Below are positions 8,662 through 16,389 of a DNA stretch of 50,495 bases, piece after piece. This DNA comes from JAADDG01 sp964450755. GTDB lineage: Bacteria > Campylobacterota > Campylobacteria > Campylobacterales > JAADDG01. Where the stretch lies: the NCBI GenBank assembly GCA_964450755.1, contig CAYVDJ010000012.1, positions 1 through 50,495 of the forward strand, given 5' to 3'. Under the pieces are notes generated by a model that saw only the letters and a list, made by a program, of their open reading frames with translations, did not search any database and was not told where the DNA came from. Made by a program: the position numbers and the translations under genes. Every line of letters begins with the position of its first letter. Within the stretch, counting starts at the first letter, position 1.

Positions 8662-8667
8662 TATAAT
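8662..8667 (+). promoter_or_regulatory. Candidate -10 box (TATAAT) for the DUF6394/K+ channel pair
   Basis: TATAAT at 8662-8667 is the best plus-strand -10 in the 197-base divergent gap; no clear -35 is seen, as is common in Campylobacterota. A transcript from here would carry the inverted repeat at 8686-8743 in its 5' leader. Confidence 0.45.
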
Positions 8668-8685
8668 TTAAAAAGAATATTTTAA

Positions 8686-8743
8686 TAACTGACCTTACGC
8701 ATTAAAACCGCTATGGATACGATATAGTGCGTAAGGTCAGTTA
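8686..8743. repeat. Perfect 16-bp inverted repeat with 26-base centre
   Basis: TAACTGACCTTACGCA (8686-8701) and TGCGTAAGGTCAGTTA (8728-8743) are exact reverse complements, with a 26-base centre that contains a short CTAT/ATAG pairing. It has no T-run on either side, so it does not look like a terminator. It ends 15 bases before the translation start of the DUF6394 gene. It could be a leader hairpin, an operator, or a small non-autonomous mobile element (MITE) with terminal inverted repeats. Confidence 0.85.
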
Positions 8744-8758
8744 ACAAAAGGTATGTTG

Positions 8759-9139
8759 ATGAATTTGAGTAAAGTTCTTTCGGGTTTTTTTATCATTTTG
8801 GCTATGACTATCAATTTTGGTTTTTTCTACGGGGATCCGACGGTACTTATCGAACACAGTCGGTATGAACTTTTTGCCGCTATCGTTATAAATCTTATTG
8901 CTACCATCTTGAAACTTGGAGACAGAACACAGATAGGTTCCGTTCTTTTGGCTACAAGTCTGGTTGCCGATATTCAACTGATAGCTTCGGCTTCTCTTTG
9001 GGCTTTTGGTTTGTATGGTTTTGGAAAAATAGATATCGAGATGGCAACGGCAATAGTCTCTTTATCGGGAGGGGCGTTACTTGCCAATGTAACTTCTGTT
9101 GTGCTTTTTATCGGTGAAACCTTAAAATCCAAAAGATAA
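8759..9139 (+). CDS. Small four-helix membrane protein, DUF6394-like, upstream of K+ channel
   Basis: About 126 residues with three to four hydrophobic segments. It resembles a small membrane family (DUF6394, from memory) that commonly sits beside K+ channel genes. I prefer ATG 8759 over ATG 8753, because the AAAAGG ribosome site at 8746-8751 is only one base from 8753 but seven from 8759. It is 4 bases from the K+ channel gene, so they form an operon and may form a complex. Function is unknown. Confidence 0.65.
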   Translation: MNLSKVLSGFFIILAMTINFGFFYGDPTVLIEHSRYELFAAIVINLIATILKLGDRTQIGSVLLATSLVADIQLIASASLWAFGLYGFGKIDIEMATAIVSLSGGALLANVTSVVLFIGETLKSKR

Positions 9140-9143
9140 ATTT

Positions 9144-10835
9144 ATGGAAAATTACTCTCTTTGGATCATTATTCGCAGGATGCGGATACCTCTGCTTGTT
9201 TTGATCATCGCATTTGCAGTTTCTATCACAGGCTTGACTCTGATAGAAGGGATGGATGAAAACGGCAATCCTTATCGGATGAATTTTTTTGACGCTTTCT
9301 ATTTTGTCAGTTATATGGCATCCACTATCGGTTTTGGAGAAGCTCCATATACTTTTACATATCCCCAAAGGCTGTGGGTCTCATTTTGTGTATATTTGAC
9401 GGTTATTGGTTGGTTTTACGGTATCGGTACGATAGTTGCCCTGATACAGGACAAGACATTGACAGAAGAACTTGTGCGTACGAGGTTTAAAAGTATGCTT
9501 CGCAGGATGAACGGAAATTTTATCCTGATATTCGGATATAACAATATAACCAAAGAGATTATAGAGAAACTAAACAGTTCAAAAAGACGGATAGTTGTAA
9601 TAGACAAAGATGAAAACAAGATCAACGCATTGGAACTTGAAGGACACAATCCCTCTATTGCCGCACTGGTAGGAGATGTAACGGATGTAAATACTTTGAA
9701 ATTTGCCGCTATAGAATCTCCAAAATGCAGATGGATCGTCTCTTTGTTTGATGATGAAACAAAAAATGTAAAAGTTGCTCTGATGTCCAAGATACTGAAT
9801 GAAAAAGCCTCTATGATAGTCAGAACCACAAGTAGAGAATATACTGAATATCTTGAAAATATCGGAGTCAAAGAGATAGAAAATCCGTTTAAAATAATAT
9901 CAAAAAGGATATATTTGGCTCATACTGCTCCTCATATCTGGATGCTTGAGAGATGGGTGGGAACCGGAGAACTTTATAAAGATAACGGTATTTTGGATAT
10001 CTTTCCAAAAGGCAGATATATTGTATGCGGTTCTGGGCTTATGAGTGAAGCCATCTGTGAAGGATTGACAAATGCGGGAGTGGAACATATAGCTTTAAAA
10101 ATCTCTTTGAAAGAGTCAGATGAAGAGAAAAACGGAAGTAATGTTTTCGGAGATGAGAAAGATATAGAACTTCTTGAAAAAAACTCTCTAAAAGAGGCAT
10201 CTGCTATCATAGCCGCAACAAGAGATGATTTTGTAAATTTGATGATTTTAAGAGCGGCAAAAAAGCTCAATCCTTCCATATTTACCATAGCAAGAGAAAA
10301 TACTCTCGATGATATCAGTATCTTTGAAGCTTCCAATATCGATAGAAATTATATACTCGAAGAGGTTTTGATAGAGAAAACATACAATTTTATAGCCAAA
10401 CCTCTTGCAAATATTTTTATCAGAAGGATTGTAAAAGAGAAAGAGGAGTGGGGAGAGGCTATGATAGAAAAACTTCTGCGTCTAATCGGAAACAATCCGA
10501 AACTTTTTGAATTGAAGATTGATGAAAATCATGCTTTTGCTTTGACAAATCTTCTAAAAGAGGGAAAAACACTCAGATATGAGGTTCTTTTAAGAGACAG
10601 AGCAAATTGGCAAAAAAGAGCTCCTTTGGTGATACTGCTTTTAAAACGGGGTGATGAAGTATTCCTCCAACCAAATCCAAAAAGAGAGATTCGCACAGGT
10701 GATGAGATATTGGTAGCTGCCACTTTTGAGAGTTTTAATGATCTGGAGTATATAGTCGAAAATTTTTACGAGATGCACTATGTACTCACAGGGAGAGAGA
10801 AGAGGCTTAATCTTGTAAAACTTTTTACAAAATGA
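9144..10835 (+). CDS. Potassium channel with two RCK/TrkA-N domains
   Basis: 563 residues: TM1 about 15-34; pore and selectivity filter TIGFGE at 61-66; TM2 about 77-100; then a cytoplasmic ligand-gating region with a first RCK (FILIFGYNN from ~127, VVIDKDENK) and a second (YIVCGSGLMSEAI from ~292), ending in a TrkA-C-like domain (EVFLQPNPKREIRTGDEILV). The filter differs from the classic TVGYG but keeps the T-x-G-[YF]-G pattern. The two-TM plus tandem-RCK architecture resembles MthK/GsuK-type channels. The gene is convergent with the transporter ATPase, 3 bases apart. Confidence 0.9.
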   Translation: MENYSLWIIIRRMRIPLLVLIIAFAVSITGLTLIEGMDENGNPYRMNFFDAFYFVSYMASTIGFGEAPYTFTYPQRLWVSFCVYLTVIGWFYGIGTIVALIQDKTLTEELVRTRFKSMLRRMNGNFILIFGYNNITKEIIEKLNSSKRRIVVIDKDENKINALELEGHNPSIAALVGDVTDVNTLKFAAIESPKCRWIVSLFDDETKNVKVALMSKILNEKASMIVRTTSREYTEYLENIGVKEIENPFKIISKRIYLAHTAPHIWMLERWVGTGELYKDNGILDIFPKGRYIVCGSGLMSEAICEGLTNAGVEHIALKISLKESDEEKNGSNVFGDEKDIELLEKNSLKEASAIIAATRDDFVNLMILRAAKKLNPSIFTIARENTLDDISIFEASNIDRNYILEEVLIEKTYNFIAKPLANIFIRRIVKEKEEWGEAMIEKLLRLIGNNPKLFELKIDENHAFALTNLLKEGKTLRYEVLLRDRANWQKRAPLVILLLKRGDEVFLQPNPKREIRTGDEILVAATFESFNDLEYIVENFYEMHYVLTGREKRLNLVKLFTK

Positions 10836-10838
10836 TCT

Positions 10839-11582
10839 TTAGGTTAATATCTCTTTCAAAAACCTTTTTGCCCTGTCGGTTTTGGGATTGTTAAAAAAGT
10901 CGTGGGGGTTGTTTTCTTCGATTATCATTCCGTCACTCATGAAAACTATCCTGTTGGCAACCTCTTTGGCAAATCCCATTTCATGAGTTACGCATACGAT
11001 AGTAAAATTTTCTGTTGCGAGTGATTTCATAACATCCAAAACCTCTCCGATCATTTCCGGATCAAGTGCCGATGTTGGTTCGTCAAAAAGGATTATTTTA
11101 GGTTCCATTGCCAAAGCTCTGGCTATGGCAACTCTTTGTTGTTGTCCTCCGCTTAATTGGGAGGGATATTTGTCTGCCTGATGTGGAATTTTTACTTTTT
11201 CCAACAGTTCTCTTGCTTTTTTTTCAGCTTTCTCTTTTGGTATCTTTTTTACTTTTACAGGACCTATCGTTATATTTTCAAGAATTGTTTTGTGGGGGAA
11301 AAGGTTGAAGTGTTGAAAAACCATACCGGCTTCCTGTCTTACTTTTTTTATATCGGTTTTTTTGTCTTTGAGATCTTTTCCATCTACCGTTATACTTCCG
11401 CTTGAGAAATCTTCCAAAGCGTTTATACAGCGAATCAGTGTGGATTTACCGCTTCCGCTGGGACCGCATATAACTACTATCTCTCCCTCTTTTACCGTAA
11501 AATCGATATCTCTCAAAGCATGGAAATCTCCGTAGTATTTTTGAACATTTTGCATTTTTATCATAATTTTATTGTTATTCAT
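10839..11582 (-). CDS. pebC: Amino-acid ABC transporter ATP-binding protein (PebC/GlnQ type)
   Basis: About 247 residues from ATG 11582, which has an AGGA ribosome site ten bases upstream. A start at 11660 would overlap the permease by 70 bases and adds no homologous sequence. Walker A is GPSGSGKST, the signature is LSGGQQQR, Walker B is IILFDEPTSALDPE, and the switch His lies in CVTHEMGFA. It is of the polar amino-acid class (GlnQ/HisP/PebC). It powers the two permeases and the PEB1-like binding protein encoded upstream in the same operon. Confidence 0.93.
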   Translation of the reverse strand: MNNNKIMIKMQNVQKYYGDFHALRDIDFTVKEGEIVVICGPSGSGKSTLIRCINALEDFSSGSITVDGKDLKDKKTDIKKVRQEAGMVFQHFNLFPHKTILENITIGPVKVKKIPKEKAEKKARELLEKVKIPHQADKYPSQLSGGQQQRVAIARALAMEPKIILFDEPTSALDPEMIGEVLDVMKSLATENFTIVCVTHEMGFAKEVANRIVFMSDGMIIEENNPHDFFNNPKTDRAKRFLKEILT

Positions 11583-11590
11583 CTTTTTCC

Positions 11591-12409
11591 TTAGGTATGC
11601 AACTGTTTTTGAACTTTTCTCTCCATCATAGCCGCTATTTTGCTGAGACTGAAAGAGCATATAAAATAGACTATAGCCACAAAACTGAAAATTTCAAAAC
11701 TTTGATAAATCCTGTTGTTGATGATCGTTGCTGCTCTGAAAAATTCTATGACACCGATAACATAAGCCAAAGATGTATCTTTAAACAAAGAGACAAACTG
11801 GGAAACGATAGCGGGAATCATCCTGCGGTAAGCTTGAGGCAGTATGATGAGAAAAAAGGTTTGATAACCACTCATTCCCAAAGTTTTGGCAGCTTCAAAC
11901 TGACCCTGTGGTATTGATTTTAAACCTGCTCTTACGATTTCTGCTATATATGCCGATTCAAAAAGTGTAAAAGATATCAATGCCGAAGTTAAAGCCGATG
12001 CCGATATCTTGGTATGAAACAAAGCACCGCCTACGATAGGAACGGCAAAATAGACCCAAAAGATAACCATTATAAGAGGCAATGCTCTAAAAAGCTCTAT
12101 ATATAAAATCGCAGGAGTGTTTATAAATCTGTTTTTGCTGAATCTGGCGATTGCAAGTATCGATCCGAATATGAAACTTCCTATGATGGAGATTATGGCT
12201 ATAACAAAAGTCAAAGCCAATCCTCCAAGTTCTCCGTCCATACCGACAAGCATAAATTTGATATTATTTAAAGTCAAAGCCTCTTTGAAATCGGCTTTGG
12301 GATAGGCTAACATCTGAAACAGTTTCAATAATGCAATGATCATAACAAGGTTCAGGATAAAAAACAAAATTTTGTTTTTTTCAAAGTAGAGTTTTATCGC
12401 CTCATTCAT
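11591..12409 (-). CDS. Amino-acid ABC transporter permease (second of pair)
   Basis: 272 residues, HisM/GlnP family inner-membrane permease. The coupling (EAA) loop reads EAAKTLGMSGYQTFFLIILPQA. It has an additional N-terminal membrane segment and starts 4 bases before the stop of the partner permease, so they are translationally coupled. It corresponds in order to one of the two permease genes of the Campylobacter PEB1 system. Confidence 0.92.
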   Translation of the reverse strand: MNEAIKLYFEKNKILFFILNLVMIIALLKLFQMLAYPKADFKEALTLNNIKFMLVGMDGELGGLALTFVIAIISIIGSFIFGSILAIARFSKNRFINTPAILYIELFRALPLIMVIFWVYFAVPIVGGALFHTKISASALTSALISFTLFESAYIAEIVRAGLKSIPQGQFEAAKTLGMSGYQTFFLIILPQAYRRMIPAIVSQFVSLFKDTSLAYVIGVIEFFRAATIINNRIYQSFEIFSFVAIVYFICSFSLSKIAAMMERKVQKQLHT

Positions 12410-13122
12410 TTCATACCCCCTGTTTTTATCAGAGCAAATCTCTCTATCACACCCATAAATGAAGATGTTGCCAATGTCAAGAAAAGGTATATCAATGTAA
12501 CCGCCGTAGCTGCTTCAAAACCTCTGAAGGTAAGAGAATCTATCTCCTGAGTCTGAAAAGTAAGCTCTGCCACTCCTATCGTCATAGCAAGAGAGGAGTT
12601 TTTGATGAGATTTATAAACTGTGATGTTATAGGTCCCCATGCTATTTTAACAGCCTGGGGAAATATGATGAGAAAATGGGTTTGGATATAACTCATGCCG
12701 AGACTTTTGGCGGCTTCCTCCTGACCTTTTGGTATGGAGTGGATACCTCCTCTTATCGCTTCTGCTATGTAGGTACTTGTGTAGGTAACCAGAGCCAAAA
12801 GAGCGGAAAAAAATTCATTGGAACTTTCTACTCCTGTAAAAGATGCAAATTTTTCCAAAAAAGGAAATATATCGGTTAGATTGAAAGTAAAATAGATAAA
12901 GAACATCTGTACTATCAAAGGGATGTTTCTGAAAAATTCCGTATAGTAAACACCAATCAAAGAGATAAAGAAATTTTTGCTCACTCTCATCAAAGAGATC
13001 AAAGTTCCCATGATAAAAGCCAAAAAGATACCGATTACAGAGAGTTTTAAAGTCATTATAAAACCATCTGTAAGCAGTTCTTTGTATTCTATCAAAACCG
13101 CCCAGTTAAAGTCGTATGTCAT
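12406..13122 (-). CDS. Amino-acid ABC transporter permease (first of pair)
   Basis: 238 residues, HisM/GlnP family, with five to six membrane segments. The EAA loop is EEAAKSLGMSYIQTHFLIIFPQA, contacting the ATPase. It follows the binding-protein gene after a 38-base gap that holds a hairpin, which likely lowers permease expression relative to the binding protein. Confidence 0.92.
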   Translation of the reverse strand: MTYDFNWAVLIEYKELLTDGFIMTLKLSVIGIFLAFIMGTLISLMRVSKNFFISLIGVYYTEFFRNIPLIVQMFFIYFTFNLTDIFPFLEKFASFTGVESSNEFFSALLALVTYTSTYIAEAIRGGIHSIPKGQEEAAKSLGMSYIQTHFLIIFPQAVKIAWGPITSQFINLIKNSSLAMTIGVAELTFQTQEIDSLTFRGFEAATAVTLIYLFLTLATSSFMGVIERFALIKTGGMK

Positions 13123-13140
13123 CTGCTGTTTCCTTAAAAA

Positions 13141-13164
13141 AGGAGAGGCAAGGCCTCTTTTTAT
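13141..13164 (-). terminator. Hairpin/attenuator between binding-protein and permease genes
   Basis: On the minus strand AGAGGC-CTT-GCCTCT (13158-13144) is followed by CCTTTTTT. It lies right after the binding-protein stop codon and before the permease. The usual role in such operons is partial termination and protection of the upstream mRNA, giving an excess of binding protein. Confidence 0.75.
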
Positions 13165-13946
13165 TTAGGCCATACTTCAGGCAACTTTTCAGGCTCTTTT
13201 CCAAACCATTTTTTATACAGTTTTGAATAACTTCCGTCTCTTACTGCATCCTGGATAGCAAAGTTTATCTCATCTTTGAAATTGGATTCGTTTTCGGCAA
13301 CACCCATACCGTACGGTTCATTTGTAAAAGCAGATCCTATGACCTTAAATGCCCCGTTACTCTCTTTTGCCTGAGTAGAGCACCAGACAAGATCAGTTGT
13401 GATAGCATCAACTTTTCCTTTTTTAAGTGCCATGATGGCTTGTGGATACTCCTGAAAATAGACGATTTTGGCTTTTGGCTGAACTCTTTTGAAGTTTTCT
13501 CCGCTTGTAGCTCCCTGAATCGCCGCTACTCTTTTGTTTTCATAATCTTTGTAACTTTTCTCTTTTGCATCGGCTCTTGCCAAAATAGCCTGTCCGTCAA
13601 AAAAGTATGAGATCGTAAAATCAATCGTCTCATCTCTTTTTACTTTATGCGTCATGGAGGCTGCGGCTATGTCTATCTTGCCGGAAGCTACGAGAGGGAT
13701 TCTTGTTTTTGAAGTAACCTGCTGAAAAGTGATTTTGACACCGAGCTTTTTAGCGATATAGTTTAGAAGGTCTATATCAAAACCGACAACTTTGTTTGTT
13801 TTATCAACATATCCGAAAGGTTTAAAATCATATTTTACCCCTGCTTTTAAAACACCCGCCTTTTTAACATCAGCCAGTTTATCGGCAAATGCCAAAGAAC
13901 TTATGAGTGTTAGAGCGATTAATGCAGTTATGCTTTTTTTGATCAT
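13161..13946 (-). CDS. peb1A: PEB1-like periplasmic amino-acid binding protein
   Basis: 261 residues. The signal peptide is MIKKSITALIALTLISSLAFA with cleavage after AFA. The mature part is an SBP family 3 protein: VVGFDIDLLNYIAKKLG, then the ligand-contact regions AAASMTHKVKRDETIDFTISY and DAITTDLVW. It resembles Campylobacter PEB1a, which binds aspartate and glutamate; the specificity here is inferred. It is the first gene of the transporter operon and has a consensus promoter upstream. Confidence 0.9.
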   Translation of the reverse strand: MIKKSITALIALTLISSLAFADKLADVKKAGVLKAGVKYDFKPFGYVDKTNKVVGFDIDLLNYIAKKLGVKITFQQVTSKTRIPLVASGKIDIAAASMTHKVKRDETIDFTISYFFDGQAILARADAKEKSYKDYENKRVAAIQGATSGENFKRVQPKAKIVYFQEYPQAIMALKKGKVDAITTDLVWCSTQAKESNGAFKVIGSAFTNEPYGMGVAENESNFKDEINFAIQDAVRDGSYSKLYKKWFGKEPEKLPEVWPK

Positions 13947-13977
13947 GGCAGTTTTCCTGAAATATTAATTTTTCAGT

Positions 13978-14006
13978 ATTATAGATTGAAAAAGGGTTGA
14001 TGTCAA
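13978..14006 (-). promoter_or_regulatory. Consensus sigma-70 promoter for the PEB1-type operon
   Basis: On the minus strand TTGACA (14006-14001), 17 bases, TATAAT (13983-13978): both hexamers are perfect and the spacing is optimal. The -10 lies about 30 bases upstream of the start codon. The match is unusually good for this phylum, where -35 boxes are generally weak, and suggests strong constitutive expression. Confidence 0.85.
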
Positions 14007-14151
14007 GATGAAAAGATTTCAAGCGATAAAATAGAAAAAATAGATAGTATTGCAGGTATGTTATCAGATAAAACGGAATGAAAACAAAAATGATAAAAAG
14101 TTTTCAAACTATTTTTGGTAAAATTACGACCAAAATCTAAAAGGATCTCAT

Positions 14152-14565
14152 ATTACGATAGAAAATCATACTGATTATAAAATTAATTCATCTTTTTTGG
14201 AAAAGATTTTGAAAGACTTGACTAAAAAGGATGTCGAGCTTATCATAACAGATAATGAGGAGATTCAAAAACTAAACAAAGAGTACAGAAATACGGATAA
14301 ACCTACCGATGTTTTGAGTTTTCCTCTTGAAAATATCCCCTTTTCCCCTTTGGGTTCTATCATTATCAGCATTGACAAGGCAAAAGAGAAGGCAAAAGAG
14401 CTTGGACATACAGTCGATGAAGAGCTGACTCTTTTGTTCGTTCACGGACTTTTGCACCTTTTGGGATATGATCATGAAAAAGATAACGGACAAATGAGAC
14501 AAAAAGAGGCGGATATTATAGTAAAATACCATCTTCCAAAAAGTTTAATCATCAGGAGTCAATAA
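14152..14565 (+). CDS. ybeY: YbeY, endoribonuclease/rRNA maturation factor, probable AUU start
   Basis: About 137 residues if read from ATT 14152. The zinc site HGLLHLLGYDHE (HxxxHxxxxxH) and the TDVLSFPL motif identify YbeY, needed for 16S rRNA 3'-end processing and ribosome quality control. The only ATG/GTG/TTG in the open frame (stop at 14119-14121) before the core is TTG 14197, which would delete the conserved I-x-I-E-N-x-T N-terminal strand. An AAGGAT ribosome site at 14141-14146 sits six bases before ATT 14152, so an AUU start (or AUA 14158) is more likely. It is 3 bases from the antiporter gene. Confidence 0.88.
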   Translation: MTIENHTDYKINSSFLEKILKDLTKKDVELIITDNEEIQKLNKEYRNTDKPTDVLSFPLENIPFSPLGSIIISIDKAKEKAKELGHTVDEELTLLFVHGLLHLLGYDHEKDNGQMRQKEADIIVKYHLPKSLIIRSQ

Positions 14566-14568
14566 ATA

Positions 14569-15495
14569 ATGGACTATATCATTTTTATAATATCTATGGG
14601 AGCTCTTATATACGGAGCACATTTTATCATAGTAGAATCAGAAAGAATAGCTCTTCACTATAACATCTCCCATTTTGTTATAGGAGCAACACTTATAGCA
14701 CTTGGAACGAGTCTGCCCGAAATGGCGGCATCAATCGCCGCAAGTTATCATCACAAAAGCGATATGGCGGTTGCAAATGTTATGGGAAGCGTTATATTAA
14801 ATATCTCTTTGGTTTTGGGAGTTGTGTTTTTACTCTCAAAAAACATCAAACCCAAAAGAGATCTTTTTGCAAAAGACAGCGCATGGTCGCTTTTTCCGAT
14901 TCTTATCTTTATATTGATGGGGTATGACGGTAAAATATCGGCTTATGAAGGAATCTTGCTCTTTTTTATAATGGCTTCTTATCTGCTTTTTCTCTCGGAA
15001 GATGCAAAAGAGATTACGGCAGAAATTGATGAAGAGCTTGTCAAAGAAAAATTTAAATGGACAAAAACCCTGCTGCTTCTTTTGGCGGGATTTGTTCTTG
15101 TTGTAACAGGAGCCGATTTTGCGGTAAGCAGTGCTTCAAATATAGCAAGAAATCTGGGAGTCAGCGAATGGATCATAGGACTTTTGCTTATAGCGTTTGG
15201 AACAAGTCTGCCTGAACTTGTCGTAAGTGTCATAGCGGCTCTTAAAAACAATGCCGATATGGCGATAGGAAATATCATAGGAAGCAATGTTGCAAATTTT
15301 ACCGTAGTTTTGGGAAGTGCTGCATTTGTTCATCCTTTGAAAGTTGATATGACGGGAAACTTTTTTGATATTATGGCTGCATTTATAGTCTCTTTGATGC
15401 TGGTTTTCATCACGGCAAACAAACTCTATAACAAAGCTGCCGGAATCGTTTTGCTGACAACAACGACTCTTGTTTTTTCCCATGCTCTTTTTTAG
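14569..15495 (+). CDS. Calcium/sodium antiporter (CaCA family, YrbG-like)
   Basis: 308 residues with about ten membrane segments in two inverted halves. The two alpha repeats are visible as ATLIALGTSLPEMAASI (from ~44) and LLIAFGTSLPELVVSV (from ~206), each with the ion-binding acidic residue after SLP. The central acidic loop (EITAEIDEELVKEK) is cytoplasmic. It exchanges Na+ or H+ for Ca2+ across the inner membrane. It follows ybeY closely and precedes an unknown gene by 9 bases. Confidence 0.93.
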   Translation: MDYIIFIISMGALIYGAHFIIVESERIALHYNISHFVIGATLIALGTSLPEMAASIAASYHHKSDMAVANVMGSVILNISLVLGVVFLLSKNIKPKRDLFAKDSAWSLFPILIFILMGYDGKISAYEGILLFFIMASYLLFLSEDAKEITAEIDEELVKEKFKWTKTLLLLLAGFVLVVTGADFAVSSASNIARNLGVSEWIIGLLLIAFGTSLPELVVSVIAALKNNADMAIGNIIGSNVANFTVVLGSAAFVHPLKVDMTGNFFDIMAAFIVSLMLVFITANKLYNKAAGIVLLTTTTLVFSHALF

Positions 15496-15504
15496 GGATA
15501 AAAG

Positions 15505-16389
15505 ATGAAAATCCTTTTTCTTTGCAATAAAAGAGAGCCGTTTATAAAAGAGCTTATGAAAAATCTCCAAAAAGAGAATATGGAAGTTTTGACACTTCAG
15601 ATAAACGGATTTAAACTTTATGAAGATGAAGAGAGTTTTACAGAACTAAATCCAAAAACGCCTTTTGATTTTTTGCAAAATGTACCAAAACTGAAAGTTA
15701 TCTCCAAAATAGTAAAAATAAAAAAAGCTCTTAAACTTTTGGATGATTTTGAATATATCATACTCTTTTACAACAACTGGACTCTTGGGTTTATCACTCC
15801 CTCTCTCAAACAAAGAGGCAAAAAGATTCTGTCTTATTCCATCTGTCCAAAAGGAATCGATTTTATAGAGACGGATATAAAGGAAAAAGATCAAATCTAT
15901 TGCGATATAAGAGCGGTAGAAGATACAAAAGAGTTTATAAAAGAGATCTCAAAATTCAAAAAAGAGTCTCTTTTTATCTTTCCGATGATAGGAGAAACTC
16001 TGCAAAGACGAACTGAGATAACAAAAATGTTAAAAAATTCGGATATAAATTATAAAATCCCAAAAGGTTTTATCTCCCAAAAAGAGAATGTTTCAATGAT
16101 AGCCTCTTCCAAAGCAGTTATAGCTTTGTGCGATCCAAACAATAGCAAAACAATTCAATATGCTTTATATTCAAAAAAAATTCCTCTTATTTATAGAAAA
16201 TTTTTCAACTTTTTTGATCAAAAAGAGTTTCATTTTGTTACAATTAGCAATACAAAGGAGTTATCGGCGGTGATAGAAAAAACAGATGATAACAAAGAGT
16301 ACAAAGATCAAAACAGATTCAATGTTTATAAATATTTTGCATGGGAAAACAGTATAAAAAAATGCAAAGAGATATTGGAGAAGATATGA
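15505..16389 (+). CDS. Hypothetical protein, possibly glycosyltransferase-like fold
   Basis: 294 residues, no signal peptide or membrane helix. I do not recognise the family. The N-terminus (MKILFLCNKREPFIKELMKNL) looks like a Rossmann beta-alpha start, and the C-terminal part (a helix ending in WENSIKKCKEILEKI, after a segment like IYRKFFNFFDQKEFHFV) recalls the ends of GT-B glycosyltransferases. No catalytic motif can be named. It overlaps tatD by four bases (ATGA) and is very Lys/Phe/Ile rich. Confidence 0.75.
   Translation: MKILFLCNKREPFIKELMKNLQKENMEVLTLQINGFKLYEDEESFTELNPKTPFDFLQNVPKLKVISKIVKIKKALKLLDDFEYIILFYNNWTLGFITPSLKQRGKKILSYSICPKGIDFIETDIKEKDQIYCDIRAVEDTKEFIKEISKFKKESLFIFPMIGETLQRRTEITKMLKNSDINYKIPKGFISQKENVSMIASSKAVIALCDPNNSKTIQYALYSKKIPLIYRKFFNFFDQKEFHFVTISNTKELSAVIEKTDDNKEYKDQNRFNVYKYFAWENSIKKCKEILEKI

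Noticed and set aside
10813..10830. TTGTAAA/TTTACAA hairpin at the end of the K+ channel gene as a terminator
   Set aside because: Weak all-A/T stem (one G-C pair) and no T-tract after it in either direction.
11583..11660. Upstream start (11660) for the ABC ATPase
   Set aside because: It would overlap the permease by 70 bases and lacks family similarity; ATG 11582 has an AGGA site and gives the standard length.
13034..13060. Possible sigma-54 promoters in the window (GG-N10-GC patterns)
   Set aside because: Scattered GG/GC pairs occur inside genes; none lies in an intergenic gap with the TGGCAC-N5-TTGC core.
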